Part shown: in pieces, positions 25,026-33,417 of the stretch
Layout of the letters: every line of letters starts with the position of its first letter
Position numbering within the stretch: the first letter of the stretch is position 1
From: Amycolatopsis saalfeldensis
GTDB taxonomy: Bacteria > Actinomycetota > Actinomycetes > Mycobacteriales > Pseudonocardiaceae
Assembly (NCBI RefSeq): GCF_900110575.1
Contig: NZ_FOEF01000010.1
Span: 186,001-250,000, forward strand
DNA length: 64,000 nt
Reading direction: 5' to 3'
Notes under the pieces: generated by a model
The model's input: the letters and a program-made list of their open reading frames with translations, nothing else
What the model was told of the DNA's origin: nothing
Database searches by the model: none
Program-made: the position numbers and the translations under genes

Positions 25026-26273
25026 ATGTCTCGTACCCTGGCCGCCGACCTGCGTGCGCACGTGGGCGCCACCGTGAAGATCGCCGGCTGGGTGCACCGC
25101 CGGCGCGAGCTGAAGTCCGTGACGTTCGTGGTGGTCCGGGACCGCTCCGGCACGGCGCAGGCAGTGTTCCCGCAGTCCCCGCCGGTGACCGAGGAGACCG
25201 TGGTCGAGGTGACCGGCCGGGTGACCGCCAACGAGCAGGCACCCGGCGGCGTCGAACTCACCGAGGCCGTGCTCACCACGATCGCCGAGCCGTCCGCGCG
25301 GCCGCCGTTCGACCTCTATCGGCCCGCGGTCGCCGCTGGGCTTCCCTCCATATTGGACAACGCCGCCGTCACGCTGCGACATCCGTTGCTGCGCAAGCGG
25401 TTCGAAGTCGCGGCCGCGAGGGTGGCCGGGTTCCGGCGGACCCTCGACACACTGGGCTTCACCGAAATCCACACCCCGAAGATCGTCGCCACCGCCACCG
25501 AGTCCGGCGCGAACGTCTTCGAGCTGGACTACTTCGGCCGGCCCGCGTACCTCGCGCAGTCACCGCAGTTCTTCAAGCAGGCTATGGTCGGCGTGTTCGA
25601 GCGGGTCTACGAGACCGGCCCGGTGTTCCGCGCCGAGCCGCACGACACCGCGCGGCACCTGGCGCAGTACACCAGCCTCGACGCGGAGTTCGGCTTCATC
25701 CGCGACCACCGGGACGTGATGGCCGTGCTCCGGGACGTCATCGCGGGCATGGCGGCGGCCACCGCATCACTGGCCGCGGCGCCCGACGTGCCCGCCGAAA
25801 TCCCGGCCATCGACTTCCTTGCGGCGCAAGGACTTCTGGCCCAGCACACCGGCGAGGACCCGCGCGGCGAACCGGACCTCGCCCCCGCGCACGAGCGCTG
25901 GCTTTCGGACTGGGCGCGGCGCGAGCACGGTTCGGAGTTCCTGTTCGTGACCGGCTACCCGATGGCGAAGCAACCGTTCTACACCCACCCGTCACCGTCC
26001 ACTCCGGACTTCTCGAACAGCTTCGACCTGCTGTTCCGCGGGCTGGAGCTAGTCACCGGCGGGCAGCGGCGGCACCGGCACGCCGACTACCTCGCGGTGC
26101 TCGGCGACGAGGCCGCGCACTACGCGGACTACCTGACCGCGTTCGCCCACGGAATGCCGCCGCACGGCGGGTTCGCGATCGGCCTGGAGCGCTGGACGGC
26201 GCGCCTCCTGGGCCTGGCCAACATCCGCGAGGCCACGTTGTTCCCGCGTGACCTCCACCGCCTGCGCCCCTGA
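25026..26273 (+). CDS. aspS: Aspartate-tRNA ligase, archaeal-type (probably non-discriminating)
   Basis: 415 residues, much shorter than the roughly 590 of the bacterial-type enzyme and lacking its GAD insertion domain. The OB fold is KIAGWVHRRRELKSVTFVVVRDRSG (residues 15-40). Class II motifs follow: RRTLDTLGFTEIHTPKIV (motif 1), RVYETGPVFRAEPHDTARHLAQYTSLDAEFGF (motif 2) and GGFAIGLERWTARLLG (motif 3). FLFVTGYPMAKQPFYTHP is typical of archaeal-type AspRS. Such enzymes charge tRNA-Asp and often tRNA-Asn. In actinomycetes it is usually an extra copy beside the standard aspS. ATG 25026 is 7 nt after GGGAG; ATG 25023 is an alternative. Translation is probably controlled by the T-box. Confidence 0.93.
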   Translation: MSRTLAADLRAHVGATVKIAGWVHRRRELKSVTFVVVRDRSGTAQAVFPQSPPVTEETVVEVTGRVTANEQAPGGVELTEAVLTTIAEPSARPPFDLYRPAVAAGLPSILDNAAVTLRHPLLRKRFEVAAARVAGFRRTLDTLGFTEIHTPKIVATATESGANVFELDYFGRPAYLAQSPQFFKQAMVGVFERVYETGPVFRAEPHDTARHLAQYTSLDAEFGFIRDHRDVMAVLRDVIAGMAAATASLAAAPDVPAEIPAIDFLAAQGLLAQHTGEDPRGEPDLAPAHERWLSDWARREHGSEFLFVTGYPMAKQPFYTHPSPSTPDFSNSFDLLFRGLELVTGGQRRHRHADYLAVLGDEAAHYADYLTAFAHGMPPHGGFAIGLERWTARLLGLANIREATLFPRDLHRLRP

Positions 26274-26279
26274 GAAGCG

Positions 26280-26732
26280 TCACTTCGCGGCGAAGGTCAA
26301 CGACCCGAGCGCGCCCACCAGCGGCGCCAGTTCGGGCAGCTCCCCGGCGTCGGCCAGCGCGGCCGCGAGCGCGGAGTCGTGCGTCGGCCGGGCGGCGGCG
26401 AGCAGCTGCTGCCCGGCCGGCGTCACCTCGGTGTAGATGCCGCGCCGGTCCGTCGCGCAGAGGTAGCGCGAGAGCAGCCCCCGCTCCTCCAGCCGCGCGA
26501 CCAGCCGGGTGGTCGCCGACTGGCTGAGCACCACGGCGGTGGCCAGCTGGGTCATGCGCAGGTGGAAGCCGTCCTGGCGGGCGAGCACGTCGAGCACCGT
26601 GTACTCGCTCACCGACAGCTCGTGGTCGCGCTCCAGCTCCCGCTGCAGCCGGTCCTCGATCCGCGCGTGCAACGCGGCCAGCGTGCGCCAGCCCTGCGCC
26701 CGGGCCTCGACGGCGTCATCAGCCAGTGACAC
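26280..26732 (-). CDS. MarR-family transcriptional regulator
   Basis: 150 residues from GTG 26732 with a strong GAGGAGGGG site. The winged helix is visible as LSVSEYTVLDVLARQDGFHLRMTQLATAVVLSQSATTRLVARLEERGLLSR (about residues 38-88), followed by the wing DRRGIYTEVTPAGQQLL. MarR proteins repress nearby stress or detoxification genes until a phenolic or oxidant ligand binds. Here the divergent aldo/keto reductase is the obvious target, through the inverted repeat at 26800. Confidence 0.9.
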   Translation of the reverse strand: MSLADDAVEARAQGWRTLAALHARIEDRLQRELERDHELSVSEYTVLDVLARQDGFHLRMTQLATAVVLSQSATTRLVARLEERGLLSRYLCATDRRGIYTEVTPAGQQLLAAARPTHDSALAAALADAGELPELAPLVGALGSLTFAAK

Positions 26733-26799
26733 GGTTCACCCCTCCTCGCCGACCGCCCCCGGTTGCGAGAGCTCCACTCGTCCTGCATAATAAAGCGTG

Positions 26800-26819
26800 T
26801 GCAACTAACCGCGTTTGCA
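26800..26819. promoter_or_regulatory. Candidate MarR operator
   Basis: TGCAA (26800-26804) and TTGCA (26815-26819) form an inverted repeat with a 10-nt spacer between the divergent MarR and reductase genes, the size of a typical MarR site. AT-rich CATAATAA just upstream could be a -10 element. Confidence 0.6.
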
Positions 26820-26883
26820 AGTATTGCTCACGCTCCTAATTGCTGACGCCACTGTACCCGGCTCCAGAACGAAAGGCTCTCTC

Positions 26884-27717
26884 TTGACCAGCGTTCCCGT
26901 CCTCAAGCTCAACAACGGCGTCGAGATGCCCCAGCTCGGCTTCGGCGTCTTCCAGGTCCCGGACGCCGACACGACGGCCGCGGTGAAGGCCGCGCTCCAA
27001 GCCGGGTACCGCAGCATCGACACGGCGGCGGTCTACGGCAACGAAGCCGGCGTCGGCCGCGCGATCGCCGAGTCCGGCCTCGCGCGCGACGAGCTGTTCA
27101 TCACCAGCAAGCTCTGGAACAGCGACCAGGGTTACGACGAAACCCTGCGCGGTTTCGACGCCGGCCTGGCGAAGCTCGGGCTGGAGCAGCTCGACCTGTT
27201 CCTGATCCACTGGCCGGTCGCGATGTACGACAAGTACGTGCCGACGTGGAAGGCGCTGGAACAGCTGTACGCCGACGGCCGCGTGCGCGCCATCGGCGTG
27301 TCCAACTTCCAGCCGGCGCACCTGCGCCGCGTGCTCGACGAGGGCAGCGTGGTGCCGTCGGTGAACCAGATCGAGCTGCACCCGTACCTGATCCAGGCCG
27401 AGCTGCGCGCTTTCCACGCGGAGCACGGCATCGCCACCGAGGCCTGGAGCCCCCTGGCCAAGGGCGGCGACCTGCTGGCCGAACCGATCGTCACCGGCCT
27501 CGCCACCACGCACGGCCGCAGCCCGGCGCAGATCATCCTGCGCTGGCACCTCCAGCTGGGCAACGTGGTCATCCCGAAATCCGTCACGCCGTCCCGCATC
27601 GCGGAGAACTTCGACGTCTTCGGCTTCACCCTGTCCGACGCCGAGGTCCAGTCCCTGTCCTCTTTGGACCGCGGCCTCCGCACCGGGCCGGACCCGGACG
27701 TCATGGACGCCCGCTGA
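26884..27717 (+). CDS. Aldo/keto reductase
   Basis: 277 residues from TTG 26884, chosen because GAAAGG lies 8 nt upstream and the protein then starts in the usual way (TSVPVLKLNNGVEMPQLGFG). AKR signatures: GYRSIDTAAVYGNEAGVGRAI with the catalytic Asp and Tyr near residues 45-50, LIHWP with the catalytic His near 106, the Lys in FITSKLW near 77, and IPKSVTPSRIAENFDVF near 232 for NADPH. The enzyme reduces aldehydes and ketones with NADPH in the cytoplasm. Likely induced through the divergent MarR protein. Confidence 0.92.
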   Translation: MTSVPVLKLNNGVEMPQLGFGVFQVPDADTTAAVKAALQAGYRSIDTAAVYGNEAGVGRAIAESGLARDELFITSKLWNSDQGYDETLRGFDAGLAKLGLEQLDLFLIHWPVAMYDKYVPTWKALEQLYADGRVRAIGVSNFQPAHLRRVLDEGSVVPSVNQIELHPYLIQAELRAFHAEHGIATEAWSPLAKGGDLLAEPIVTGLATTHGRSPAQIILRWHLQLGNVVIPKSVTPSRIAENFDVFGFTLSDAEVQSLSSLDRGLRTGPDPDVMDAR

Positions 27718-27739
27718 CCCCCGGGCGCACACTGCGAGG

Positions 27740-28233
27740 GTGATCGAACTGCGGGACTGGTCGGACGACGACGCGGAGTGGTACGTCCGGCAGGTCCGGG
27801 ACCCCGAGATCCTCCGGTTCACCACCGAACGGGCCTCGCTGACGGTGGCGGAGTTCCTGCGTGCGCTGGATGGCTTGCGCCACAACGACAACGCGCTCGG
27901 CTTCGTCGCCGTCGACGCGGACTCCGGGACCCGGCTGGCGAACGTCGCCGCCGCCCGGCACGGCGGAGTGGCGGAGGTGAGCTATTGGGTCGCCGCCGAG
28001 GCGCGCGGCCGTGGTGTCGCGAGCCGCGCGCTGAAGCTGCTCTGCGAACGCACGGCCGCGAGCTGGCCGGGCACCGAAATCCGGCTCTGGACCTACGCCG
28101 CCAACACCGCGTCCGGCCGGGTGGCCGAAAAGGCCGGGTTCACCCCGATGCCCGCGCCCGAGGAGAACCCCGCCGGAGACCGCCGGTGGTACCGCAAGCC
28201 CAGCGCCTCGAGCCCGCAGCGCCTACGGCTTGA
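27740..28233 (+). CDS. GNAT N-acetyltransferase, end disturbed (no in-frame stop)
   Basis: From GTG 27740 the frame encodes a RimJ/RimL-type GNAT: ELRDWSDDDAEWYVRQVRDPEI, then EVSYWVAAEARGRGVASRALKLL with the acetyl-CoA RGRGVA loop near residue 95, and YAANTASGRVAEKAGF near 121. Homology-like sequence ends at RRWYRKP near 28203, but this frame has no stop until 29167, running antisense through the whole next gene. The frame beginning at 27778 stops at 28233, so a small frameshift near 28150-28220 would give a normal end; I placed the end there. It could be a real fused ORF, a mutation or a sequencing error. Confidence 0.65.
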
Positions 28234-29050
28234 GCGCCACCCCGCCCAGCGTCATCAGGTTCAGGTCGGTCAGCGGTTTCATCCGGGGCCCGTCCGGCCA
28301 CCAGTCGTGCAGGTAGGCCAGGCCGGGGGCGAGCAGGTCGAGGCCGGTGAAGAACGACGCGATCTCCGCGCGGCTGCGGTGGACTGTGCGGAGGCAGGTG
28401 CCGTCGAACTCCGCGTCGAGGGTGTGGGCGAGGGCTTGGCGCGGCGGGTCGTCCGGGGGCTCGTAGTGGTGGGTGAGCACCAGGTACGAGCCGGTGGGCA
28501 GCTGGTCGACGTAGCTGCGCACGATGTACAGCGCGCGGTCCAGGCTTTCGACGTGGTGCATGACCGCGCAGAGCAGCACCGCGACCGGGCGCTCGAAGTC
28601 CAGGTGCCGGTAGACCACGGGATCGCCGAGGGTGGCGCCCGGGTCGGTCAGGTCGGCGCCGGTGATGTGGGTGTGCTCGTTCTCCTCCAGCACCGCCCGG
28701 CCGTGCACCTGCACGACCGGGTCGTGGTCCACGTAGACCACTTCGGCGCCGGGGCGGTGCCGCTGCGCGACCTGGTGGGTGTTCTCCTCGGCCGGCAGGC
28801 CCGAGCCGAGGTCGAGGAACTGGTCGATGCCGCGCTCGGCGGCCAGGTGGCGGACCACCCGGACCAGCCACTCCCGCTGTTCGCGCGCCATGAGCTGGGC
28901 GTCCGGCGCGATCTCCAGCAGCCGGCGCAGCACTTCGCGGTCGTCCTGGTAGTGGTCCTGGCCGCCGAGCAGTGCGTCGGACAGGCGCGCCTGGCTGCCG
29001 CGCAGCCGGCCCGGGCGCGCGGTCCCGGAAACCAGGTCCCCAGGCGTCAT
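28223..29050 (-). CDS. SAM-dependent methyltransferase-like protein (DUF574 / SAM_MT group)
   Basis: 275 residues. Family marks include ARLSDALLGGQDHYQDDREV near residue 20, REQREWLVRVVRHLAAERGIDQFLDLGSGLPAEENTHQVAQ near 57-95 with the SAM-binding DLGSGLP, VVYVDHDPVVQVHGRAVL near 105 and AVLLCAVMHHV near 160. These proteins are numerous in Streptomyces and Amycolatopsis. They bind SAM, but their acceptors are mostly unknown. The 3' end converges on the GNAT gene. Confidence 0.88.
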   Translation of the reverse strand: MTPGDLVSGTARPGRLRGSQARLSDALLGGQDHYQDDREVLRRLLEIAPDAQLMAREQREWLVRVVRHLAAERGIDQFLDLGSGLPAEENTHQVAQRHRPGAEVVYVDHDPVVQVHGRAVLEENEHTHITGADLTDPGATLGDPVVYRHLDFERPVAVLLCAVMHHVESLDRALYIVRSYVDQLPTGSYLVLTHHYEPPDDPPRQALAHTLDAEFDGTCLRTVHRSRAEIASFFTGLDLLAPGLAYLHDWWPDGPRMKPLTDLNLMTLGGVALKP

Positions 29051-29194
29051 CCGGCACTGCCCCTCTCACCGCCGCGACCCGGCCCGGGCGTGACCGGTGT
29101 CCGGCAACGGACAGTGCACAGACTACGACACCGCGTTCACCCGGAGAACCCACTCCCCACAGCCTGACCTGCCTGCACTAATCGCCTCCGCCGA

Positions 29195-30292
29195 TCAGGA
29201 GAACGCCAGTTCTGCCCAATGCCCGCCGCCGTCGGTCGTCCGATACACGGCGGAGCCGCCGCCGGAGTCCGGCAGGCCGTCCACGACCACGCCGGTGCCC
29301 GCGCCGGGGAAGTCCAGATCCGCCAGGGCGAAGCCCCGTTCGCTCAGCCGGACGGTGCTCCAGGTCCGGCCGCCGTCGGTGGTGTGGTGCAGGAATCCGA
29401 CGCCGCCACCCACGGCCGAAACGGTCGCGTCGTCCGCCGTCGCGGCGCTGAAGCCTTGCGTGATGCCGGTGACCGGCGCCTGCGCGGTGCTGCTGAACGG
29501 TCCGCCGAGCTTCGGCGCCCGCCAGATCGACCGCTCGGACGAACCGGGCTGAGGCTGCCCGCCGCCGCTGGTGCACAGCACGACCACCTGGCCGTCACGC
29601 ACGCCGCCGAGCACGGCCGTGGTGCCGGCCGGGCACGGCCGCGTCGCCGGGGCGAACGCCGCGCCGTCGGCGGAAGTCCAGTACTTCTCCACGCTGAAGT
29701 CGGCATCGAGGGAGATCTGCACCCCGCCGTCGGTGGTGACGTCGCCGTCGGTGAGCGCGCCGGTCACCTCGAAGCCGGGCAACGGCGTGAGCAGCGGCGC
29801 CCCGGCCATCCCGCTGTAGACGGCGGTTTTTTCGGTGTCGCCATAGGTCCTGATCACCGCGAAGACCCGGCCGCGGGCTTCGGCGATCTTCGAGACGTAC
29901 CGTCGCTGCCCGGTGTCGCCGGCCTGCCGCACCGGGAGCCAATGCCGCCCGCCGTCGCGCGTCACGACGATCTTCGTGCCGTCCGTGACGTACAGGAGCT
30001 GCTGGCTGAACGCGGTCAGCCGGACCTGATTGTGGTTGTCCGGCAAGGACATCGGCGGCGCGGGAAGCTGCCGCCAGTGCTTCCCGCCGTCGGTCGTCGA
30101 GAGCAGCGACGGGCACCAGCCGGGCTTGCCGCAGTCGGTGAAGCCGAGCACCAGGCCACGCTCCGGACTGGTCCAGGAGGTCGACGAGGGCGCGAAGCCG
30201 GCCGGCACCGCGGGGTCGGCCGAAGCCGGGGAGGCGACGGCGAACACGCCGAGCACGGCCGCCGCGAGGGCCGCGAACCGAATGGGTTTCAT
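29195..30292 (-). CDS. Secreted BNR/sialidase-like beta-propeller protein
   Basis: 365 residues with a signal peptide (MKPIRFAALAAAVLGVFAVA, cleavage after ASADP). At least four BNR/Asp-box motifs recur: STTDGGKHWRQL, VTRDGGRHWLPV, HTTDGGRTWSTV and RTTDGGGHWAEL, spaced as in a seven-bladed propeller of the VPS10/BNR type. The Arg triad of true sialidases is not evident, so binding rather than catalysis is more likely. Function is unknown; it is exported. Confidence 0.8.
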   Translation of the reverse strand: MKPIRFAALAAAVLGVFAVASPASADPAVPAGFAPSSTSWTSPERGLVLGFTDCGKPGWCPSLLSTTDGGKHWRQLPAPPMSLPDNHNQVRLTAFSQQLLYVTDGTKIVVTRDGGRHWLPVRQAGDTGQRRYVSKIAEARGRVFAVIRTYGDTEKTAVYSGMAGAPLLTPLPGFEVTGALTDGDVTTDGGVQISLDADFSVEKYWTSADGAAFAPATRPCPAGTTAVLGGVRDGQVVVLCTSGGGQPQPGSSERSIWRAPKLGGPFSSTAQAPVTGITQGFSAATADDATVSAVGGGVGFLHHTTDGGRTWSTVRLSERGFALADLDFPGAGTGVVVDGLPDSGGGSAVYRTTDGGGHWAELAFS

Positions 30293-30335
30293 GTCCGGCA
30301 GGACGTGCGGGGCGGGACGAGGTTGCCTCCGAAGA

Positions 30336-30707
30336 TCAACCCGGCGCGGCCGCCAGGCGTTCGTCCAGCTCGGCCAGGTCGGCGACGAACCACACGTGCC
30401 GGCCGCGGTTGGACTCGCGCACGACGTCGCGCAGCACCGGGCTTTCCGCGACGTACGCGCTGACGTCGCCGAGCACCGCGAGCCGGTACCGGTAGGCCAC
30501 GAGCTTCGAGAAGAACCCGCCGATCAGCCGGCTGTCCAGGTCGAAGAACCGCGCCGCGAACCGCTCGACCGGGATCACCAGCAGCTCGGCGTCCAGGTGG
30601 TAGACGGCCGCCATCAGGTCCAGCGCGTCCTGCTCGGTGGCCAGCTCCGGGCCCTCGGCGGGCGCCGTCCACACCTGGACCCCGTGCCGCTGCAGGACTT
30701 CGGTCAT
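30336..30707 (-). CDS. DUF4180 family protein
   Basis: 123 residues from ATG 30707. DUF4180 features: EGPELATEQDALDLMAAVYHLDAELLVIPVERFAARFFDLDSRLIGGFFSKL across residues 18-70, then YRYRLAVLGDVSAY and an ESNRGRHVWFVADLAELDERL end. Function is unknown. An alternative GTG at 30713 would overlap the upstream stop by 4 nt, but GAGGG is better spaced for 30707. It forms an operon with the HTH gene, a pairing I regard as typical of DUF4180. Confidence 0.78.
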   Translation of the reverse strand: MTEVLQRHGVQVWTAPAEGPELATEQDALDLMAAVYHLDAELLVIPVERFAARFFDLDSRLIGGFFSKLVAYRYRLAVLGDVSAYVAESPVLRDVVRESNRGRHVWFVADLAELDERLAAAPG

Positions 30708-30709
30708 CT

Positions 30710-31111
30710 TCACAAACCCTCCGACAGATCGGCGACCAGCCGGAGCAGGTCGGCGCCGGCGGCCAGGCCGCCGATCACCACGAGCTTGAGCCGGGCGCGG
30801 TCCGGGTCGTGCACGGTCTCCACCCGCAGGCCCTGGCCGTGGATCGACCCGTGCACGTGGGTGGTCAGCCGCTCGGCCGCGGCCCGGTCGATGCCCTCGA
30901 GTTCCACGATGCTCGTCACCTCGGCCCCGCGCGCAGCCGCCGAAGACGTTGGCACACCGGTGAAAGCGGCCAGATCGGCGGCCGAGATCCGGTACTGTTT
31001 ACCGATGCGCACCGCTTTCAGCCGCTCGTCGCGCACGTAGCCGCGCACCGTCCGGACGTGCAGCCCGAGACGCTCCGCGACCTGTTCGACCGAGTACAGC
31101 TCCTGCGTCAT
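30710..31111 (-). CDS. Excisionase-type helix-turn-helix regulator
   Basis: 133 residues. The first 55 form a MerR/Xis-like winged HTH: YSVEQVAERLGLHVRTVRGYVRDERLKAVRIGKQYRISAADLAAF. The C-terminal 75 residues (EVTSIVELEGIDRAAAERLTTHVHGSIH ... LKLVVIGGLAAGADLLRLV) look like a small ferredoxin-like ligand domain. There is no integrase nearby, so this is a transcription factor rather than a phage excisionase. Probably autoregulated through the repeats at 31123-31171. Confidence 0.78.
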   Translation of the reverse strand: MTQELYSVEQVAERLGLHVRTVRGYVRDERLKAVRIGKQYRISAADLAAFTGVPTSSAAARGAEVTSIVELEGIDRAAAERLTTHVHGSIHGQGLRVETVHDPDRARLKLVVIGGLAAGADLLRLVADLSEGL

Positions 31112-31122
31112 GTCACTCCCTA

Positions 31123-31171
31123 TACCTCCGTAAAGTACCTCAGATATGTACAGATAGGGAAGTTTGAGGTA
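31123..31171. promoter_or_regulatory. Repeated TACCTC elements upstream of the HTH-DUF4180 operon
   Basis: TACCTCC (31123-31129) and TACCTCA (31136-31142) are direct copies 13 bp apart, and TGAGGTA (31165-31171) is a perfect inverted copy. One helical-turn spacing and symmetry suggest binding by the HTH protein in the divergent promoter region shared with the kinase gene. Confidence 0.55.
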
Positions 31172-31252
31172 GTAATCACGGGTGCTGTTTCACAGGCAAG
31201 ACCCCCGGGTAGTCCCGTTCCGCCCGCTGGGCGAGACGGAGGTGCGCGGCTG

Positions 31253-32461
31253 ATGACCGACGCGGAGGAACTCGACGCGGGAACCACCGCGAGACGGTTC
31301 GATCTGGGCCTGTTCGGCCCCCCGCCCGCGGTGGTCGCCGGCCGGTACGTCCTCGGCGACCTGCTGGGCCAGGGCGCCACCGCGCGCGTCCATCGGGCTC
31401 ACGACCAGGTCCTCGACCGCGCTGTCGCGGTGAAGCTGTTCCATCCCGGCACCGTCGAACTCGGCCGGGGCCGGCGGGCGCAGGAGGTGCAGGCGCTGCG
31501 GGCGCTGCAGCACCCGGGGCTGGTCGGCCTGTACGACGCGGGCACCGACGAAGGCCACGCGTACCTGGCAATGCAGCTCGCCGAAGGACCGAATCTCGCG
31601 ACGCGGCTGGCCGGCGGGCCCCTGCCGACCGATGAGGTGACGCAGCTGGGCGGCCAGCTCGCCGAAGCGCTCGCGCACGTGCACGCCCATGGCGTGACGC
31701 ACCGGGATCTCAAGCCCGCCAACATCTTGCTCGCCTACGGCCGGGCGCTGATCGCCGATTTCGGCGTCGCGCGGCTGGTCGACGCGACCCGCGTGACGGC
31801 GACCGGGGCCACCGTCGGCACCGCGGCCTATCTCGCGCCCGAGCAGGTGCTGGGCGAACGGCCCGGCCCGCCCGCGGACGTCTACGCGCTCGGCCTGGTG
31901 CTGCTGGAATGCGTGAGCGGGGTGCGCGAATACCAGGGCACGCCGGCGGAGTCGGCCGTCGTCCGCCTGCACCGGCAGCCGGACGTGCCGGAAGGCCTGC
32001 CGGAGCCGCTTTCGGCGACGCTGCGCGCGATGACCGCCCGCGAGCCGAGCGCTCGTCCGACCGCCGCGGCCGTCGCCCGTGCGCTGCGCGGTGAAGGCGA
32101 GATCGCACCACCCCCACGCGGCCGGCGTCGGCTGCTGCTGTGGGCCGCCGCGGCCGCGGTGCCGCTCGCGGCTGTCGGCGCGGCACTGCTGCTGAACTTG
32201 ACCAGCCCCGCCAACGGCGCCGGCCCCGAACCCGCCCCGGCCCCCGCAGCCGCCCCGCCCGCCAGCACGGTCACCCCGCTCGGCAACGCGGTCAACCCAC
32301 CGGGCGACGCGATGCCCGGCGCACCACTGAGCCCGCCGACGGCCACCCAGCGGGTGCCGGTGGTGAAGGACAAGGGAGTCCGCAAAGCCGATCACCCGGG
32401 CAAGAACAAGGCAAAAGGCCCGGTCATCCGGCACCACGGCAAGAACCCTCAGCCGAAGTGA
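31253..32461 (+). CDS. Hanks-type Ser/Thr protein kinase, single transmembrane
   Basis: 402 residues from ATG 31253, after ACGGAGG. Kinase motifs: LGQGATARV (Gly loop, residue 39), VAVKLF with Lys61, HRDLKPANIL with Asp152, DFGVARL near 165 and GTAAYLAPEQVLG near 187. After the kinase domain, RRRLLLWAAAAAVPLAAVGAALLL is a single membrane helix (near 290), followed by a disordered Ala/Pro tail ending GKNKAKGPVIRHHGKNPQPK. No PASTA or other sensor is present. The gene's last codons are repeated tandemly downstream. Confidence 0.93.
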   Translation: MTDAEELDAGTTARRFDLGLFGPPPAVVAGRYVLGDLLGQGATARVHRAHDQVLDRAVAVKLFHPGTVELGRGRRAQEVQALRALQHPGLVGLYDAGTDEGHAYLAMQLAEGPNLATRLAGGPLPTDEVTQLGGQLAEALAHVHAHGVTHRDLKPANILLAYGRALIADFGVARLVDATRVTATGATVGTAAYLAPEQVLGERPGPPADVYALGLVLLECVSGVREYQGTPAESAVVRLHRQPDVPEGLPEPLSATLRAMTAREPSARPTAAAVARALRGEGEIAPPPRGRRRLLLWAAAAAVPLAAVGAALLLNLTSPANGAGPEPAPAPAAAPPASTVTPLGNAVNPPGDAMPGAPLSPPTATQRVPVVKDKGVRKADHPGKNKAKGPVIRHHGKNPQPK

Positions 32462-32740
32462 CGCCCGGAGCCCGGTGACGGGAGCCGGGGCGACCGCCGC
32501 CGAAAGGCCCCGTCATCCGGCACCACGGCAGAAACCCTCCGCCAAAGTGACACCCCGAGCCCAGTGACCGGAGCAGGGCGGTCACCGCCGAAAGGCCCGG
32601 TCAACCGGCACCACGGCAAGAACCCTCCGCCAAAATGACGCCCTAGCCAGCTGACCGGAGCCGGGGCGGCCCATCACAACATCAGGCGGCCAAAAGCCCC
32701 GTCATCCGCCGTCACAGCAAGGAATCTCCGGCGAAGCGAG
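32414..32740. repeat. Tandem repeat of the kinase gene 3' end, about 89 bp, four copies
   Basis: Units begin at AAAGGCC in 32414, 32503 and 32591, with a diverged fourth unit near 32692 (AAAGCCC), a period of 88-101 bp. Unit 1 contains the last 16 codons and the stop of the kinase gene. Units 2-4 carry the same GGCACCACGGCAAGAACCCT stretch and degenerate downstream sequence. The 315-bp gap to the next gene holds nothing else. Confidence 0.9.
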
Positions 32741-32776
32741 ACCGGGGCCGCAGCGAATCCGGTCGCCACGTCGAGG

Positions 32777-33328
32777 TCATTCCACCGGCGGCGGCGGGAA
32801 ACCGGCTCGTCCGTGCTCCCGCTCCAGCAGGACGACGGGGATCTGCCGGCCGGAAGCCGCCTCGAAGTCGGCGAACTTCGGGATGAGCGCGGTCTCGGCC
32901 GCCCAGATCCGCTCGCGCTCCGCGCCCTGCGCGGTCCGGGCCACGACCGGCACCGTTTCCGTGCCGCCTGCTTCGGTGCCCACTTCGATGACGGTCCGCG
33001 GGTTCGCCACGAGATTGCGGTACCAGACCGGATGCCGCGGGCTGCCGCCGTGCGTGCCGAAAACGGCCCAGCTGTCGCCGACCGGCTGGTGGAACAGCGG
33101 GCTGATCCGCGCGCGCCCGGTCTTGGCCCCGGTGTGGTGCACCAGGATCAACGGCATGCCCCGGGACCCGCCGAAGCCGGGGACCGGCGGCGGAACCGGG
33201 CGGCCCGCGGCGAATTCCTCGTTGCTGCTCCACGCCGCGTACCCGGCGTTCGCGCGGAATTCCGCGATGATCCGCTCGTTCCAGCCGATGCTGCCGGCCG
33301 GCGCGGGAGCTGTGGACGGGTCGGACAT
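32777..33328 (-). CDS. Deazaflavin (F420)-dependent nitroreductase-like protein (Ddn family)
   Basis: 183 residues from ATG 33328. Ddn-family marks are GWNERIIAEFRANAG near residue 14, MPLILVHHTGAKTGRARISPLFHQPVGDSWAVFGTHGGSPRHPVWYRNLVANPRTVIEVGTE across 57-118, and RERIWAAETALIPKFADFEA near 140. Members bind F420 or FAD in a split beta-barrel and reduce quinones or nitroaromatics. It is divergent from a TetR gene with two shared palindromes, so it is probably derepressed by a xenobiotic or redox signal. Confidence 0.88.
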   Translation of the reverse strand: MSDPSTAPAPAGSIGWNERIIAEFRANAGYAAWSSNEEFAAGRPVPPPVPGFGGSRGMPLILVHHTGAKTGRARISPLFHQPVGDSWAVFGTHGGSPRHPVWYRNLVANPRTVIEVGTEAGGTETVPVVARTAQGAERERIWAAETALIPKFADFEAASGRQIPVVLLEREHGRAGFPPPPVE

Positions 33329-33347
33329 GGTTTCCCCTTCGCTATCC

Positions 33348-33395
33348 GGAGCACTTGCTCCTCAACGTAGCACGAGGGCGGAGCGGATGCTCCGC
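33348..33395. promoter_or_regulatory. Two TetR operators of the form GGAGC-N4-GCTCC
   Basis: GGAGCACTTGCTCC (33348-33361) and GGAGCGGATGCTCC (33380-33393) have identical half-sites and spacing, lying 32 bp apart between the divergent reductase and TetR genes. TACACT (33405-33410), 7 nt before the TetR ATG, is the likely -10 box of a leaderless transcript. Confidence 0.8.
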
Positions 33396-33417
33396 ATAAG
33401 CCGCTACACTGGGCCGC

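Noticed and set aside
30710..31111. Excisionase-like HTH as a sign of an integrated element
   Set aside because: No integrase, att-like repeat or phage gene is nearby; the operon with DUF4180 fits an ordinary regulator.
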